Source: Saprospiraceae bacterium
GTDB taxonomy: Bacteria > Bacteroidota > Bacteroidia > Chitinophagales > Saprospiraceae
NCBI GenBank assembly: GCA_016787575.1
Contig: JAEUUO010000010.1
Span: 222,002-286,001 of the forward strand
Direction: 5' to 3'
DNA: 64,000 nt
In this document: piece after piece, positions 55,450 to 63,873 of the stretch
Layout of the letters: each line of letters begins with the position of its first letter
Numbering within the stretch: position 1 is the stretch's first letter
Notes under the pieces: model-generated
The model's input: the letters and a program-made list of their open reading frames with translations, nothing else
What the model was told of the DNA's origin: nothing
Databases searched by the model: none
Made by a program: the position numbers and the translations under genes

Positions 55450-55926
55450 CTATTGCAATAATTTATCCACTGTCTCAATGACCAATTCAGTATAGGCTTT
55501 GTAGGCATCCGGGAGTCGGTCGATACTGGTATCCAGAATCCAAAAATTGTGGAATGTTTGTGATTTGTATTCTAAATAAACGCCTCCCTGGTCGTGGGCA
55601 TCCGGAATTCCGAAAACTCTTTGAGTCTCTGAAAGGAATTGACTTGGAAATTGATTCCGAAGTTTTTCTGCTATGGCATATTTCTCTATGGATCGTTGTG
55701 AATACAAGCCTTCGTAGAAATTTGAACGGGATGGATAATTATCCAAATTGTCTTCCAATAATAAACTATCCGATAATTTGAAAATGGCAATGCATTTAGG
55801 TCCGCTGCAAAAGCCATTGAATACTCCAAAAATCAAATAATCTGGTTCCGGATAATCACAACATTCTCTCTCTTTGCAGGCACTGATTAACATAAAAGAA
55901 ATCAATAAAAGCATCCAATTTTTCAT
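55450..55926 (-). CDS. Hypothetical lipoprotein
   Basis: The 158-residue product has a lipoprotein signal (WMLLLISFMLISAC, Cys17) and a Cys-rich start of the mature part (KERECCDYPEPDYLIFGVFNGFCSGPKCIAIFKL). The rest has mixed alpha/beta character with FNGFCSG and GGVYLEYKSQTFHNFWILDT. I do not recognise a family. It is likely periplasmic-facing and lipid-anchored, and it stands alone. Confidence 0.7.
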   Translation of the reverse strand: MKNWMLLLISFMLISACKERECCDYPEPDYLIFGVFNGFCSGPKCIAIFKLSDSLLLEDNLDNYPSRSNFYEGLYSQRSIEKYAIAEKLRNQFPSQFLSETQRVFGIPDAHDQGGVYLEYKSQTFHNFWILDTSIDRLPDAYKAYTELVIETVDKLLQ

Positions 55927-56109
55927 ATCGGGGTTTGATTTAGAACGTTTGACTAGTTTTGTATGTTATACTTTTAACAAATCCTGCTTTTCAAAGATTG
56001 GGTGCAATAAATTATAATTAGGTTTATTGTACTGATTTTGTGTGTATTACATACTGCAATTTAACAATTTCTGCATAAAACAATTCCAATATTACTCAAC
56101 CGTAAAATT

Positions 56110-56146
56110 GCCACATTGCAGCATTGTAGGAATGTACCATTGCAGG
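56110..56146. repeat. Degenerate GCATTG/CATTGCA repeat
   Basis: Words CCACATTGCAGCATTGTAGGA and ACCATTGCAGG are repeated in the spacer upstream of the oxidoreductase operon, related to 55373-55402. The function is unknown. Confidence 0.5.
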
Positions 56147-56168
56147 ATTATTCATTGAGAACATTTAC

Positions 56169-56176
56169 TACCTTTG
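56169..56176 (+). promoter_or_regulatory. Candidate -7 element (TACCTTTG) of the oxidoreductase operon
   Basis: TACCTTTG fits TAnnTTTG but overlaps the TTG at 56174 that begins the longest frame. If it is the promoter, translation must start downstream, for example at the TTG at 56201 preceded by AAAAAGGGAA. Confidence 0.4.
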
Positions 56177-57991
56177 TCGCGCTTTTTAAAAAGGGAACAT
56201 TTGCAAGCAACAGATATCAAAAATCCGGAGTATTTTCATAAGGTGGTGGACTGCCAATATGCCTGTCCCGCCCATACACCGGTACCGGAATACATTCGCT
56301 TAATAGCGGCCGGTAAATACACAGAAGCCTATATGATTAACTGGGAATCCAATGTGTTTCCAGGAGTATTGGGTCGTACCTGTGACCGACCCTGTGAACC
56401 GGCATGCCGTCGCGGACGAGTTGAAGAAGAACCAGTGGCTATTTGCAGGCTGAAACGGGTCGCAGCTGATAACAAGGGCGATGTCAGTTTGCACATGCCT
56501 AAAGGGCCTTTTCCAGCCAATGGCAAGAAAATTGCCTTGATTGGTGGCGGACCGGCCTCATTGACGGTTGCCAGGGACCTCGCTCCTCTTGGCTACGAAA
56601 TTCACCTCTACGATGATCAAGAATTTGGCGGTGGTATGATGCGGAGTCAAATTCCATCATTCCGATTGCCGGATGAAGTTCTTTCTCAGGAAGTCAATTA
56701 CATTCTGGATCTGGGCATACACACACATTTTAAAAGTTATGTCCACAGCCTTAAAGACATTTTATCCAAAGACTACGATGCTGTATTTGTTGGAACCGGG
56801 GCTCCAAAAGGAAAAGATCTTCCAGATCTGCCTGGTCGCTGGGATGCCAAAGAAAATATTCATATTGGAATTCAATGGTTGGCCAATGTAGCCTTCGAGC
56901 ATACTGCCAAAATTGGAAAAAAAGTAATTGTTGTCGGTGGTGGAAATACTGCCATGGACTGTTGCCGCACTTCGCGTCGTTTGGGTGGTGAAGAAGTAAA
57001 AGTGGTAGTTCGGAGTCCGTTTTCAGAAATGAAAGCATCGCCTTGGGAAAAAGAAGATGCCATGCACGAGGACATTCCGATTCTCGATTGCCATGTACCA
57101 AAATCCTTTGTTGTCGAAAACGGCCAACTCAAAGGCATGCGCTTCGAAAAGGTCATGGCCATCAAAGATGATTCCGGAAAACGCAAATTGGTCCCTTCAG
57201 GCGAACCGGAAGTGTTTATTGAAGCAGATGAAATCTTATTGGCTATTGGTCAGGAAAATAGTTTTCCATGGATTGAACGAGATCTGGGTATTGAGTTTGA
57301 CCAATGGGAAATGCCGAAAGTAGATGCAATTACACATCAATCCACTCTTTCCAATGTATTTTTTGGAGGAGATGCTGCATTTGGACCTAAAAATGTAATT
57401 ACGGCTGTTGCCCAGGGACATCAGGCAGCCATATCCATAGATTTATATTGTCAGGGTAAAAATTTAACCGAGCGGCTTCATCCGATGGTCAATTTGGTAT
57501 CCCAAAAAATGGGCATCCATGAGTGGGCATACGATAGCAAAATTGTGGACGACCTTCGATATATCGTTCCTCAGGCCGATAAAAAATTGACTCTCAAAGA
57601 CCGAAAAAAAGAAGTTGAATTGGGCTTTGACCTTGAGAACGGATTTAAAGAAGCCCAACGCTGTTTAAACTGCGATGTGCAAACAGTTTTTACAACCAGC
57701 CGTTGTATTGAATGTGACGCTTGTGTTGATATTTGTCCTACGTCTTGTATTTCTTTTGTCGATGATGGTGAAGAAATGGATTTGCGTACACGTCTTTCAG
57801 CTCCTGCAAACAATCTTACACAGGACTTATATGTTTCTGAAGTCTTACCAACTAAACGGGTTATGGTTAAAGATGAGGACGTTTGCTTGCATTGCGGATT
57901 GTGTGCCGAACGTTGTCCGACAACTGCATGGGACATGCAAAAATATTTTTATCAAGTTACTAAAGCCGGTTCATGCAAGCACATTCTGTGA
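56174..57991 (+). CDS. FAD-dependent NAD(P)H oxidoreductase (GltD-like) with C-terminal 2x[4Fe-4S] ferredoxin domain
   Basis: The product is up to 605 residues. The N-terminal Fer4_20-type domain has CQYACPAHTPVPEY and GRTCDRPCEPACRRGRVEEEP. The FAD-binding site is ALIGGGPASLTVARDLAPLG and the NAD(P) site VIVVGGGNTAMDCCRTSRRLGG, as in glutamate-synthase small subunit/NfnB proteins. Two ferredoxin motifs close the protein (CIECDACVDICPTSC and CLHCGLCAERCP). With the two following genes it should pass electrons between NAD(P)H and the 2-oxoacid oxidoreductase. The TTG at 56174 overlaps a putative promoter box; the true start may be TTG 56201. It overlaps the next gene by 19 bp. Confidence 0.9.
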   Translation: MSRFLKREHLQATDIKNPEYFHKVVDCQYACPAHTPVPEYIRLIAAGKYTEAYMINWESNVFPGVLGRTCDRPCEPACRRGRVEEEPVAICRLKRVAADNKGDVSLHMPKGPFPANGKKIALIGGGPASLTVARDLAPLGYEIHLYDDQEFGGGMMRSQIPSFRLPDEVLSQEVNYILDLGIHTHFKSYVHSLKDILSKDYDAVFVGTGAPKGKDLPDLPGRWDAKENIHIGIQWLANVAFEHTAKIGKKVIVVGGGNTAMDCCRTSRRLGGEEVKVVVRSPFSEMKASPWEKEDAMHEDIPILDCHVPKSFVVENGQLKGMRFEKVMAIKDDSGKRKLVPSGEPEVFIEADEILLAIGQENSFPWIERDLGIEFDQWEMPKVDAITHQSTLSNVFFGGDAAFGPKNVITAVAQGHQAAISIDLYCQGKNLTERLHPMVNLVSQKMGIHEWAYDSKIVDDLRYIVPQADKKLTLKDRKKEVELGFDLENGFKEAQRCLNCDVQTVFTTSRCIECDACVDICPTSCISFVDDGEEMDLRTRLSAPANNLTQDLYVSEVLPTKRVMVKDEDVCLHCGLCAERCPTTAWDMQKYFYQVTKAGSCKHIL

Positions 57992-59823
57992 TCAATGATT
58001 TTGTAATTCGATTTGCAAATGTTAATGGTACCGGTAGTGCCAGTGCAAACAACATGTTTGCTAAAGCTATATTTAGGATGGGCATTCCGGTTAGTCCAAA
58101 AAATATATTTCCTTCAAACATTCAAGGGCTGCCAACCTGGTATGAAGTGCGCGTCAACGAACAATTTTATCTCGGTCGTCGGGATGGTATTGATCTGATG
58201 ATTTGTGTAAATCCGCAATCTATGTTGCAGGATGTTGCCAGTGTAAAATCAGGAGGTTATTTTATTTACGACAATACCAAACCACTTCACAAAGAATACA
58301 TTCGTGAAGATTTAAATTATATCGGAATTCCGTTAACCGAAATTACCATTCAGGAATATACGGATCCACGTCAACGGATGTTATTTAAAAACATCATTTA
58401 TGTTGGCGCATTGGCTGCATTGATTGATATTGAAATGGATGTATTGCAACAATTGGTCAACGAACAATTTAAAGGAAAGGAAAAATTGATTCAACCCAAT
58501 CATCATGCATTGGATTTAGGATATCAATACATTCAAAAGAATTTCTCACATCCACTACCCTATAGATTGCAACGACGCGATCTTATCAAAGATAAAATAT
58601 TATTTGAAGGAAATGCAGCGACGGCTTTGGGTGCAATTTACGGTGGTGCCACTGTGGCCGCCTGGTATCCGATTACGCCGTCCACTTCTGTAGTAGATGC
58701 ATTTGCAGATTATGCAGCAGAATATCGCGTGGATCCGGAAACGAATGAAAACAATTATGCCATCGTTCAGGCAGAAGATGAATTGTCAGCTATGGGCATG
58801 GTCATTGGAGCCATGTGGAATGGAGCACGTGCATTTACTGCAACCAGCGGACCGGGTGTTTCTTTGATGCAGGAATTTTTAGGGCTTGCCTATTTTGCTG
58901 AAATTCCGGCCGTGTTGGTAGATGTACAACGCACTGGACCTTCAACCGGCATGCCCACTCGTACACAGCAATCCGATATTTTGATTGCAGCGCATGCATC
59001 ACATGGTGATACTAAACAGGTTTTGCTGATTCCCAATTCTCCCAAGGAGTGTTTTGATTTTGCTGCTATGTCATTTGATTTGGCAGAACAATTGCAAACT
59101 CCTGTGATCATACTTTCTGATTTAGATTTGGGAATGAATGATCATGTAAGCGATGCATTGGAATGGAAATCTACCACACAATACCGTCGCGGTAAAGTTT
59201 TGAGTGCAGATCAATTGGATCAAATCGGTCGCTTCGGACGTTATCTGGACACCGACGGAGATGGAATCCCTTACCGCACCATACCAGGTACCCATCCAAC
59301 GAAAGGTTCGTTTTTTACGAGAGGTTCTTCCAGAGATGAATATGCCATTTATACTGAAGATGGGAATGCATACAAACGCAACATGGATCGTTTGTTAAAA
59401 AAATGGGAAACAATCAAATCCTATGTTCCAAAACCGGAACTTTTACAATCGGAAGCCAATGCAAACATGGGAATGTTGTTTTTTGGAACCAGTCATTTTT
59501 CATCTGTTGAAGCACGTGATATACTTGCAAAGGAAGGCATTGAATTGGATGCCATTCGTTTACGCTCGTTTCCATTTTCACAAGAAGTTTCTGATTTTAT
59601 TGAAGACCATGAATTGATATTTGTAATCGAACAAAATCGCGATGCACAAATGCGGACTTTATTAATAAACGAACTTGAAGTAAATCCGGAAAAATTAGTA
59701 CGTGTTTTAAATTACGATGGAATGCCCATTACTGCAGCGCATATTTCCAAAGAGATCAGCAATTATATTCATAAAACAAACAAGAAGAGCAAAGACTTTT
59801 CTTTAGAAATGAATGCATCATGA
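57973..59823 (+). CDS. 2-oxoacid:ferredoxin oxidoreductase, fused gamma-alpha subunit
   Basis: The 616-residue subunit has an N-terminal gamma domain (about 5-190; FANVNGTGSASANNMFAKAIFRMGIPV). The alpha domain (about 205-605) includes GNAATALGAIYGGATVAAWYPITPSTSVV, QAEDELSAMGMVIGAMWNGARAFTATSGPGVSLMQEF and QRTGPSTGMPTRTQQSD. This is the KorA-type gamma-alpha fusion found in Bacteroidota and actinobacterial enzymes that decarboxylate 2-oxoglutarate or related acids with ferredoxin as acceptor. The substrate is not certain from sequence. It overlaps its neighbours on both sides, so the three genes are co-translated. Confidence 0.93.
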   Translation: MQAHSVINDFVIRFANVNGTGSASANNMFAKAIFRMGIPVSPKNIFPSNIQGLPTWYEVRVNEQFYLGRRDGIDLMICVNPQSMLQDVASVKSGGYFIYDNTKPLHKEYIREDLNYIGIPLTEITIQEYTDPRQRMLFKNIIYVGALAALIDIEMDVLQQLVNEQFKGKEKLIQPNHHALDLGYQYIQKNFSHPLPYRLQRRDLIKDKILFEGNAATALGAIYGGATVAAWYPITPSTSVVDAFADYAAEYRVDPETNENNYAIVQAEDELSAMGMVIGAMWNGARAFTATSGPGVSLMQEFLGLAYFAEIPAVLVDVQRTGPSTGMPTRTQQSDILIAAHASHGDTKQVLLIPNSPKECFDFAAMSFDLAEQLQTPVIILSDLDLGMNDHVSDALEWKSTTQYRRGKVLSADQLDQIGRFGRYLDTDGDGIPYRTIPGTHPTKGSFFTRGSSRDEYAIYTEDGNAYKRNMDRLLKKWETIKSYVPKPELLQSEANANMGMLFFGTSHFSSVEARDILAKEGIELDAIRLRSFPFSQEVSDFIEDHELIFVIEQNRDAQMRTLLINELEVNPEKLVRVLNYDGMPITAAHISKEISNYIHKTNKKSKDFSLEMNAS

Positions 59824-60872
59824 GTTACATAAAACCCAGTTTCAGACATCCGGAATTACCTGTTAATACTTTAGGCTATAAACGCAAAGATTATGAAGGT
59901 TCTTTGTCGACCTTATGTGCAGGTTGTGGACATGATTCTATTTCAGGTGCATTGATTCAGGCATGCTTTGAATTAAACATCGAACCCCATCGCCTTGCAA
60001 AACTTTCTGGAATTGGCTGTTCGTCTAAAACACCCACGTATTTTCTGGGTAATTCACATGGTTTTAATTCGGTTCATGGAAGAATGCCGAGTGTTGCAAC
60101 AGGTGCCAATCTTGCAAACAGGGATTTAATTTATTTAGGAGTTTCTGGAGATGGAGATACTGCTTCCATTGGTATGGGACAGTTTGTACATTTAATCCGT
60201 AGAAATTTAAACATCACCTACATTGTAATGAACAATGGGTGCTATGGATTAACCAAAGGACAAGATTCAGCAACGGCAGATAAAGGTTCGAAAAGCAAAG
60301 CAGGATCTACCAATTTATTTCAAAACATCGATTTACCAGGTTTGGCAATGGAGCTGGGAGCTGGATTTGTTGCGCGCAGTTTTTCAGGTGACAAGGTGCA
60401 ATTGATTCCATTAATAAAAGCTGCATTGGCACATCCAGGATTTGCACTTATAGATGTAATTTCCCCGTGTGTAACATTCAACAACAATGTTGGCTCTACC
60501 AAATCTTATGATTACGTTCGCCAACATGTTGATGCCACTGCAACGGTTGATTTTGTTCCGCATGCTGCAGAAATTAAAACCACTTACGAAGCCGGAAGTA
60601 ACAAATTGGTAAGCATGCACGATGGTTCGCTTATCAAACTCAACAAACTTCAAGCAGACTGGGACCCAACCAATCGGGATTCTGCAGTCCATGCATTGCA
60701 TGAAGCAAATTCGAAAGGTGAAATTTTGACCGGATTAATTTATATCAATGAAGAAAGTCAGGACTTACATCAACTTTTAAACACTTCAAAAAAACCTCTG
60801 AACACACTTTCAGAAAAACAATTGTGTCCCGGCCCAGAAGCCTTGATGGATATCAATCAAGGATTGAGGTAA
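59820..60872 (+). CDS. 2-oxoacid:ferredoxin oxidoreductase, beta subunit
   Basis: The 350-residue TPP-binding subunit (KorB-type) has CAGCGHDSISGALIQA, SGIGCSSKTPTYFLG, VHGRMPSVATGANLANRDL, and the TPP/Mg site GVSGDGDTASIG...NNGCYGLTKGQDSAT. The family cysteines for cluster binding (CxxC and the later Cys in DVISPCVTFNN) are present. Its ATG overlaps the alpha stop (ATGA). With the FAD/ferredoxin subunit it completes an operon predicted to interconvert 2-oxoacid plus CoA and acyl-CoA plus CO2. Confidence 0.95.
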   Translation: MSYIKPSFRHPELPVNTLGYKRKDYEGSLSTLCAGCGHDSISGALIQACFELNIEPHRLAKLSGIGCSSKTPTYFLGNSHGFNSVHGRMPSVATGANLANRDLIYLGVSGDGDTASIGMGQFVHLIRRNLNITYIVMNNGCYGLTKGQDSATADKGSKSKAGSTNLFQNIDLPGLAMELGAGFVARSFSGDKVQLIPLIKAALAHPGFALIDVISPCVTFNNNVGSTKSYDYVRQHVDATATVDFVPHAAEIKTTYEAGSNKLVSMHDGSLIKLNKLQADWDPTNRDSAVHALHEANSKGEILTGLIYINEESQDLHQLLNTSKKPLNTLSEKQLCPGPEALMDINQGLR

Positions 60873-60884
60873 AAATTCTGCAAT

Positions 60885-60965
60885 GGTTTAATGTTGCAAT
60901 CCTGTTATGGTTTAATATTGAATTTTAGGCTGAAGGCTGAAGGCTGAAGGCTGAAGGCTAAAGGA
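60885..60965. repeat. GTTTAAT words and GGCTGAA heptad array
   Basis: After the beta-subunit stop come two TGCAATGGTTTAATGTTG-like words, then five GGCTGAA heptads in register (60928-60964). Confidence 0.7.
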
Positions 60966-60984
60966 TATATCGTTCCACTTATCA

Positions 60985-61150
60985 GCTTGGTCCTCCTTGG
61001 TCCTTGGTCCTCTTTGGTCCTTGGTCCTCTTTGGTCCTTGGTCCTCTTTGGTCCTTGGTCCTCTTTGGTCCTTGGTCCTCCTTGGTCCTTGGTCCTCTTT
61101 GGTCCTTGGTCCTCTTTGGTCCTTGGTCCTCTTTGGTCCTTGGGCCTCTT
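60985..61150. repeat. 17-bp tandem repeat (TTGGTCCTTGGTCCTCT)
   Basis: About ten near-perfect copies of a 17-bp unit built from GGTCCTT and GGTCCTC words fill most of the spacer before the YfhO gene. As 17 is not a multiple of 3, both minus-strand frames stay open and encode a spurious 17-residue KRTKDQRGP-type repeat. No gene is supported here. Confidence 0.85.
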
Positions 61151-61187
61151 CCCCCCAACAAACTAGCTCCATTTTCAAAATAACAAA

Positions 61188-61195
61188 TACCTTTG
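61188..61195 (+). promoter_or_regulatory. Candidate -7 element (TACCTTTG) of the YfhO gene
   Basis: TACCTTTG is identical to the box upstream of the oxidoreductase operon. It lies 18 bp before the ATG at 61214 and overlaps a TTG at 61193, which argues against that TTG as start codon. Confidence 0.45.
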
Positions 61196-61213
61196 AATAT
61201 AATTTTCCAATAT

Positions 61214-63700
61214 ATGTTTAATACAGTTTTTAAGAAATTATATCCACATTTACTTGTTATTCTGCTGTTTATCGTGGTTATCTCTTTTTTCTTTGCTCCA
61301 CATTGGCAAGGTAAGGTATTGCAGCAGGGAGATGTTTCCAGTTGGGAAGGCTCAGCCCGCGAAATATTAGAATACAACAAGCAACATCCTGGAGATCCTG
61401 CATTATGGACCGGTACCCTGTTTGGAGGGATGCCGGCTTATCAAATTTCTACTCCCATGGATTATAATTTCATGAATTATGTTCAGAAAATTTTAGCATT
61501 GGGTTTTCTTAGCGGACCGATCGCAATTTTTTTCTTTTGTGCATTGTCATTTTATGTATTGTACTTGGTATTGGGATTGAGCATTCCTTTTGCATGCATG
61601 GGTGGATTGGGAACTGCTCTTGTGACTGGAAATTTTATAGTATTGGAAGCAGGACACGTTCCCAAATTAATTGTGCTTTCAATGATTGGTTTTATAATTG
61701 CCGGTATGATCCTTTCCTATCGTGGGAAATGGTTGCAAGGTTGCGCATTGTTTGCATTGGGAATGGGTATAAATGTGCTCAACAATCACGTTCAAATGAG
61801 TTATTATACACTGTTATTGATGCTTCCTTTGGTGATTGCGTTTGCTGTTCAGTTTATTAAAGATAAAGATTTTAAAAATTTTATAATCCCCAGCGGTTTG
61901 ATGGCAGGCATAGTCATACTTGCCTTGCTGGCATCTTCCAGTTCAATCTTGCCTACTTATGAGTATGCCAAAGAAACCATGCGAGGGGGACACATTTTAA
62001 GTAAAAAAACAAATAACGAAACCGGTGATGTAAATACAGCCGGATTGCAATGGGATTATGCAACAAACTGGAGTAACGGTACGATTGATTTAATGTCTTG
62101 TTTGATTCCAGGTGTAGCAGGAGGTGGAACTTCCGAACCGGTTGATGCCAATTCTGCTTTATTAAAGGACTTGCGTAAAAAAGGATACAATGCTCCCAAA
62201 CGATTTAAAGCACCTTTGTATTGGGGAGATCTTCCCTTCACAAGCGGTCCGTTTTATTTTGGAGCAATCATGTGTCTGTTATTTATACTCGGATTATTTA
62301 TTGTCAAAGGACCTATTAAATGGTGGATATCCATTTCTGTCAGTTTAGGACTGTTGATGTCTATGGGAAAACACTTTGAAGCCTTCAATCATTTTCTGTT
62401 TGACTACCTTCCACTTTATAGTAAATTCCGGGCACCAAGCAGCATGCTTTCTGTTGTTTCTTATTTTTTCCCGATTCTTGGCATGATGGCTTTGTATCAA
62501 ATTTCAAATTCAGATAAAAAAGATGATTCTTTATTAAAAAAATTATACTACAGTGTTGCTATAACCGGTGGCATCTGTTTGTTTTTTGCTGTATTAGGAC
62601 CTGGCTTTTTTGATTTCACGCACAGCTCTGATGCCAGTTATGCTAAACAAGGATTGGATACCGATGCTTTGATCGCAGATCGTAAATCCTTGATGCAAAG
62701 TGATGCCTGGAGATCCCTTCTTTTTATTGGATTGGCAAGCGGTTTGTTATGGGCTTACCTTAAATCTAAAATACAATTGCGTTATGCGGCCATTGCGTTG
62801 GGAATACTCACGCTTATTGACTTGGGTGGAGTAGCAACCCGTTACATCAGCAAAGAGGATTTTGTAAGCAAATCAAAAAAAGAGCAATCTCAAAAACCAC
62901 GAAATGTAGATACACAGATATTGGGTGACAAAGCCGACTACAGAGTGCTTGATTTAACGGTCAATACGTTTAACAGTTCGATACCCTCATTTTTTCACAA
63001 TCACATCGGTGGTTACCATCCTGCAAAATTACAGCGATATCAGGATTTGATTGATTTACACATCGAACCGGAAATACAACAGCTTAATGGTTTTCTGCAA
63101 ACTTTTACAACCGACAGCAGTTTAACCAATTCACTTTCTGTTTTAAGTGTTTTAAACATGCTCAATACAAAATATTTTATTTTGGGCCAACCGGGAAAAG
63201 AAATGCCTTTACCCAATCCATTTGCAATGGGAAATGCCTGGTTGATTCAAAATGTTAAAACTGTCAATACACCGGATGATGAAATTGCAGAACTTGATAA
63301 AAACAATTTAAAGCAAATTGCTATCGTACACCAAGAATTTGATTCTAAATTAACACAAAAACAATTTGATGGAAATGGCTCCATCAAGTTAACTTCATAC
63401 AGTCCAAATAAAATGGTTTATGAAGCGAATTGCAGCGGAAATCAAATGGCAGTATTTTCAGAAATTTGGTACGGACCTGATTTAGGATGGCATTTGAGTA
63501 TTGATGGGAAAGAAGTTGATTTAATCCGTGCTAATTATGTACTGAGAGCTTGTCAGATTCCCGATGGCAAACACCAGATTGTAATGGAATTCAAACCTAA
63601 ATCTTTTATGCTTGGAAAAAATTTATCTATGATTTGTTCCTTGTTGCTGATTGGCTTGATGGGATTTGTTGCATATAAGGAGTTGATGAAATTTAAATAA
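61214..63700 (+). CDS. YfhO-family polytopic membrane protein
   Basis: The product is 828 residues from the ATG at 61214. It has an N-terminal helix (PHLLVILLFIVVISFFFAP), the block QQGDVSSWEGSAREI ... WTGTLFGGMPAYQIS typical of YfhO proteins, then about a dozen hydrophobic helices. Lumenal loops include TNWSNGTIDLMSCLIPGVAGG and YSKFRAPSSMLSVVSYFFP. The C-terminal soluble part (EANCSGNQMAVFSEIWYGPDLGWHLSIDGKEV) is the usual YfhO ending. Relatives are GT-C-like membrane proteins thought to act in surface-glycan modification. Bacteroidota genomes commonly carry one or more. Confidence 0.92.
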   Translation: MFNTVFKKLYPHLLVILLFIVVISFFFAPHWQGKVLQQGDVSSWEGSAREILEYNKQHPGDPALWTGTLFGGMPAYQISTPMDYNFMNYVQKILALGFLSGPIAIFFFCALSFYVLYLVLGLSIPFACMGGLGTALVTGNFIVLEAGHVPKLIVLSMIGFIIAGMILSYRGKWLQGCALFALGMGINVLNNHVQMSYYTLLLMLPLVIAFAVQFIKDKDFKNFIIPSGLMAGIVILALLASSSSILPTYEYAKETMRGGHILSKKTNNETGDVNTAGLQWDYATNWSNGTIDLMSCLIPGVAGGGTSEPVDANSALLKDLRKKGYNAPKRFKAPLYWGDLPFTSGPFYFGAIMCLLFILGLFIVKGPIKWWISISVSLGLLMSMGKHFEAFNHFLFDYLPLYSKFRAPSSMLSVVSYFFPILGMMALYQISNSDKKDDSLLKKLYYSVAITGGICLFFAVLGPGFFDFTHSSDASYAKQGLDTDALIADRKSLMQSDAWRSLLFIGLASGLLWAYLKSKIQLRYAAIALGILTLIDLGGVATRYISKEDFVSKSKKEQSQKPRNVDTQILGDKADYRVLDLTVNTFNSSIPSFFHNHIGGYHPAKLQRYQDLIDLHIEPEIQQLNGFLQTFTTDSSLTNSLSVLSVLNMLNTKYFILGQPGKEMPLPNPFAMGNAWLIQNVKTVNTPDDEIAELDKNNLKQIAIVHQEFDSKLTQKQFDGNGSIKLTSYSPNKMVYEANCSGNQMAVFSEIWYGPDLGWHLSIDGKEVDLIRANYVLRACQIPDGKHQIVMEFKPKSFMLGKNLSMICSLLLIGLMGFVAYKELMKFK

Positions 63701-63873
63701 ATGGAAATAGTAATTTGAAAATATAGGTCATGTTAAGATATTTGTAGTAATACCTACAATTTATCAATCTACCTTACCAATTTCTTTATTCATTTCATTC
63801 TTAATAAAACCACAAACTCAGAACCCTAGATCTCTTGATAGAATTTTAATTAGTTTTTGCATCATATTACTCA
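63701..63873. other. Intergenic region after the YfhO gene
   Basis: AT-rich, with no gene or hairpin terminator recognised. It leads into the MITE-like copy at the window end, preceded by ATATTACTCA. Confidence 0.5.

Noticed and set aside
60912..61380. Two minus-strand open frames with KRTKDQRGPRTKEDQGP-type repeats
   Set aside because: They are translations of the 17-bp tandem repeat, whose length leaves all frames open; one also runs into the antisense of the YfhO start.
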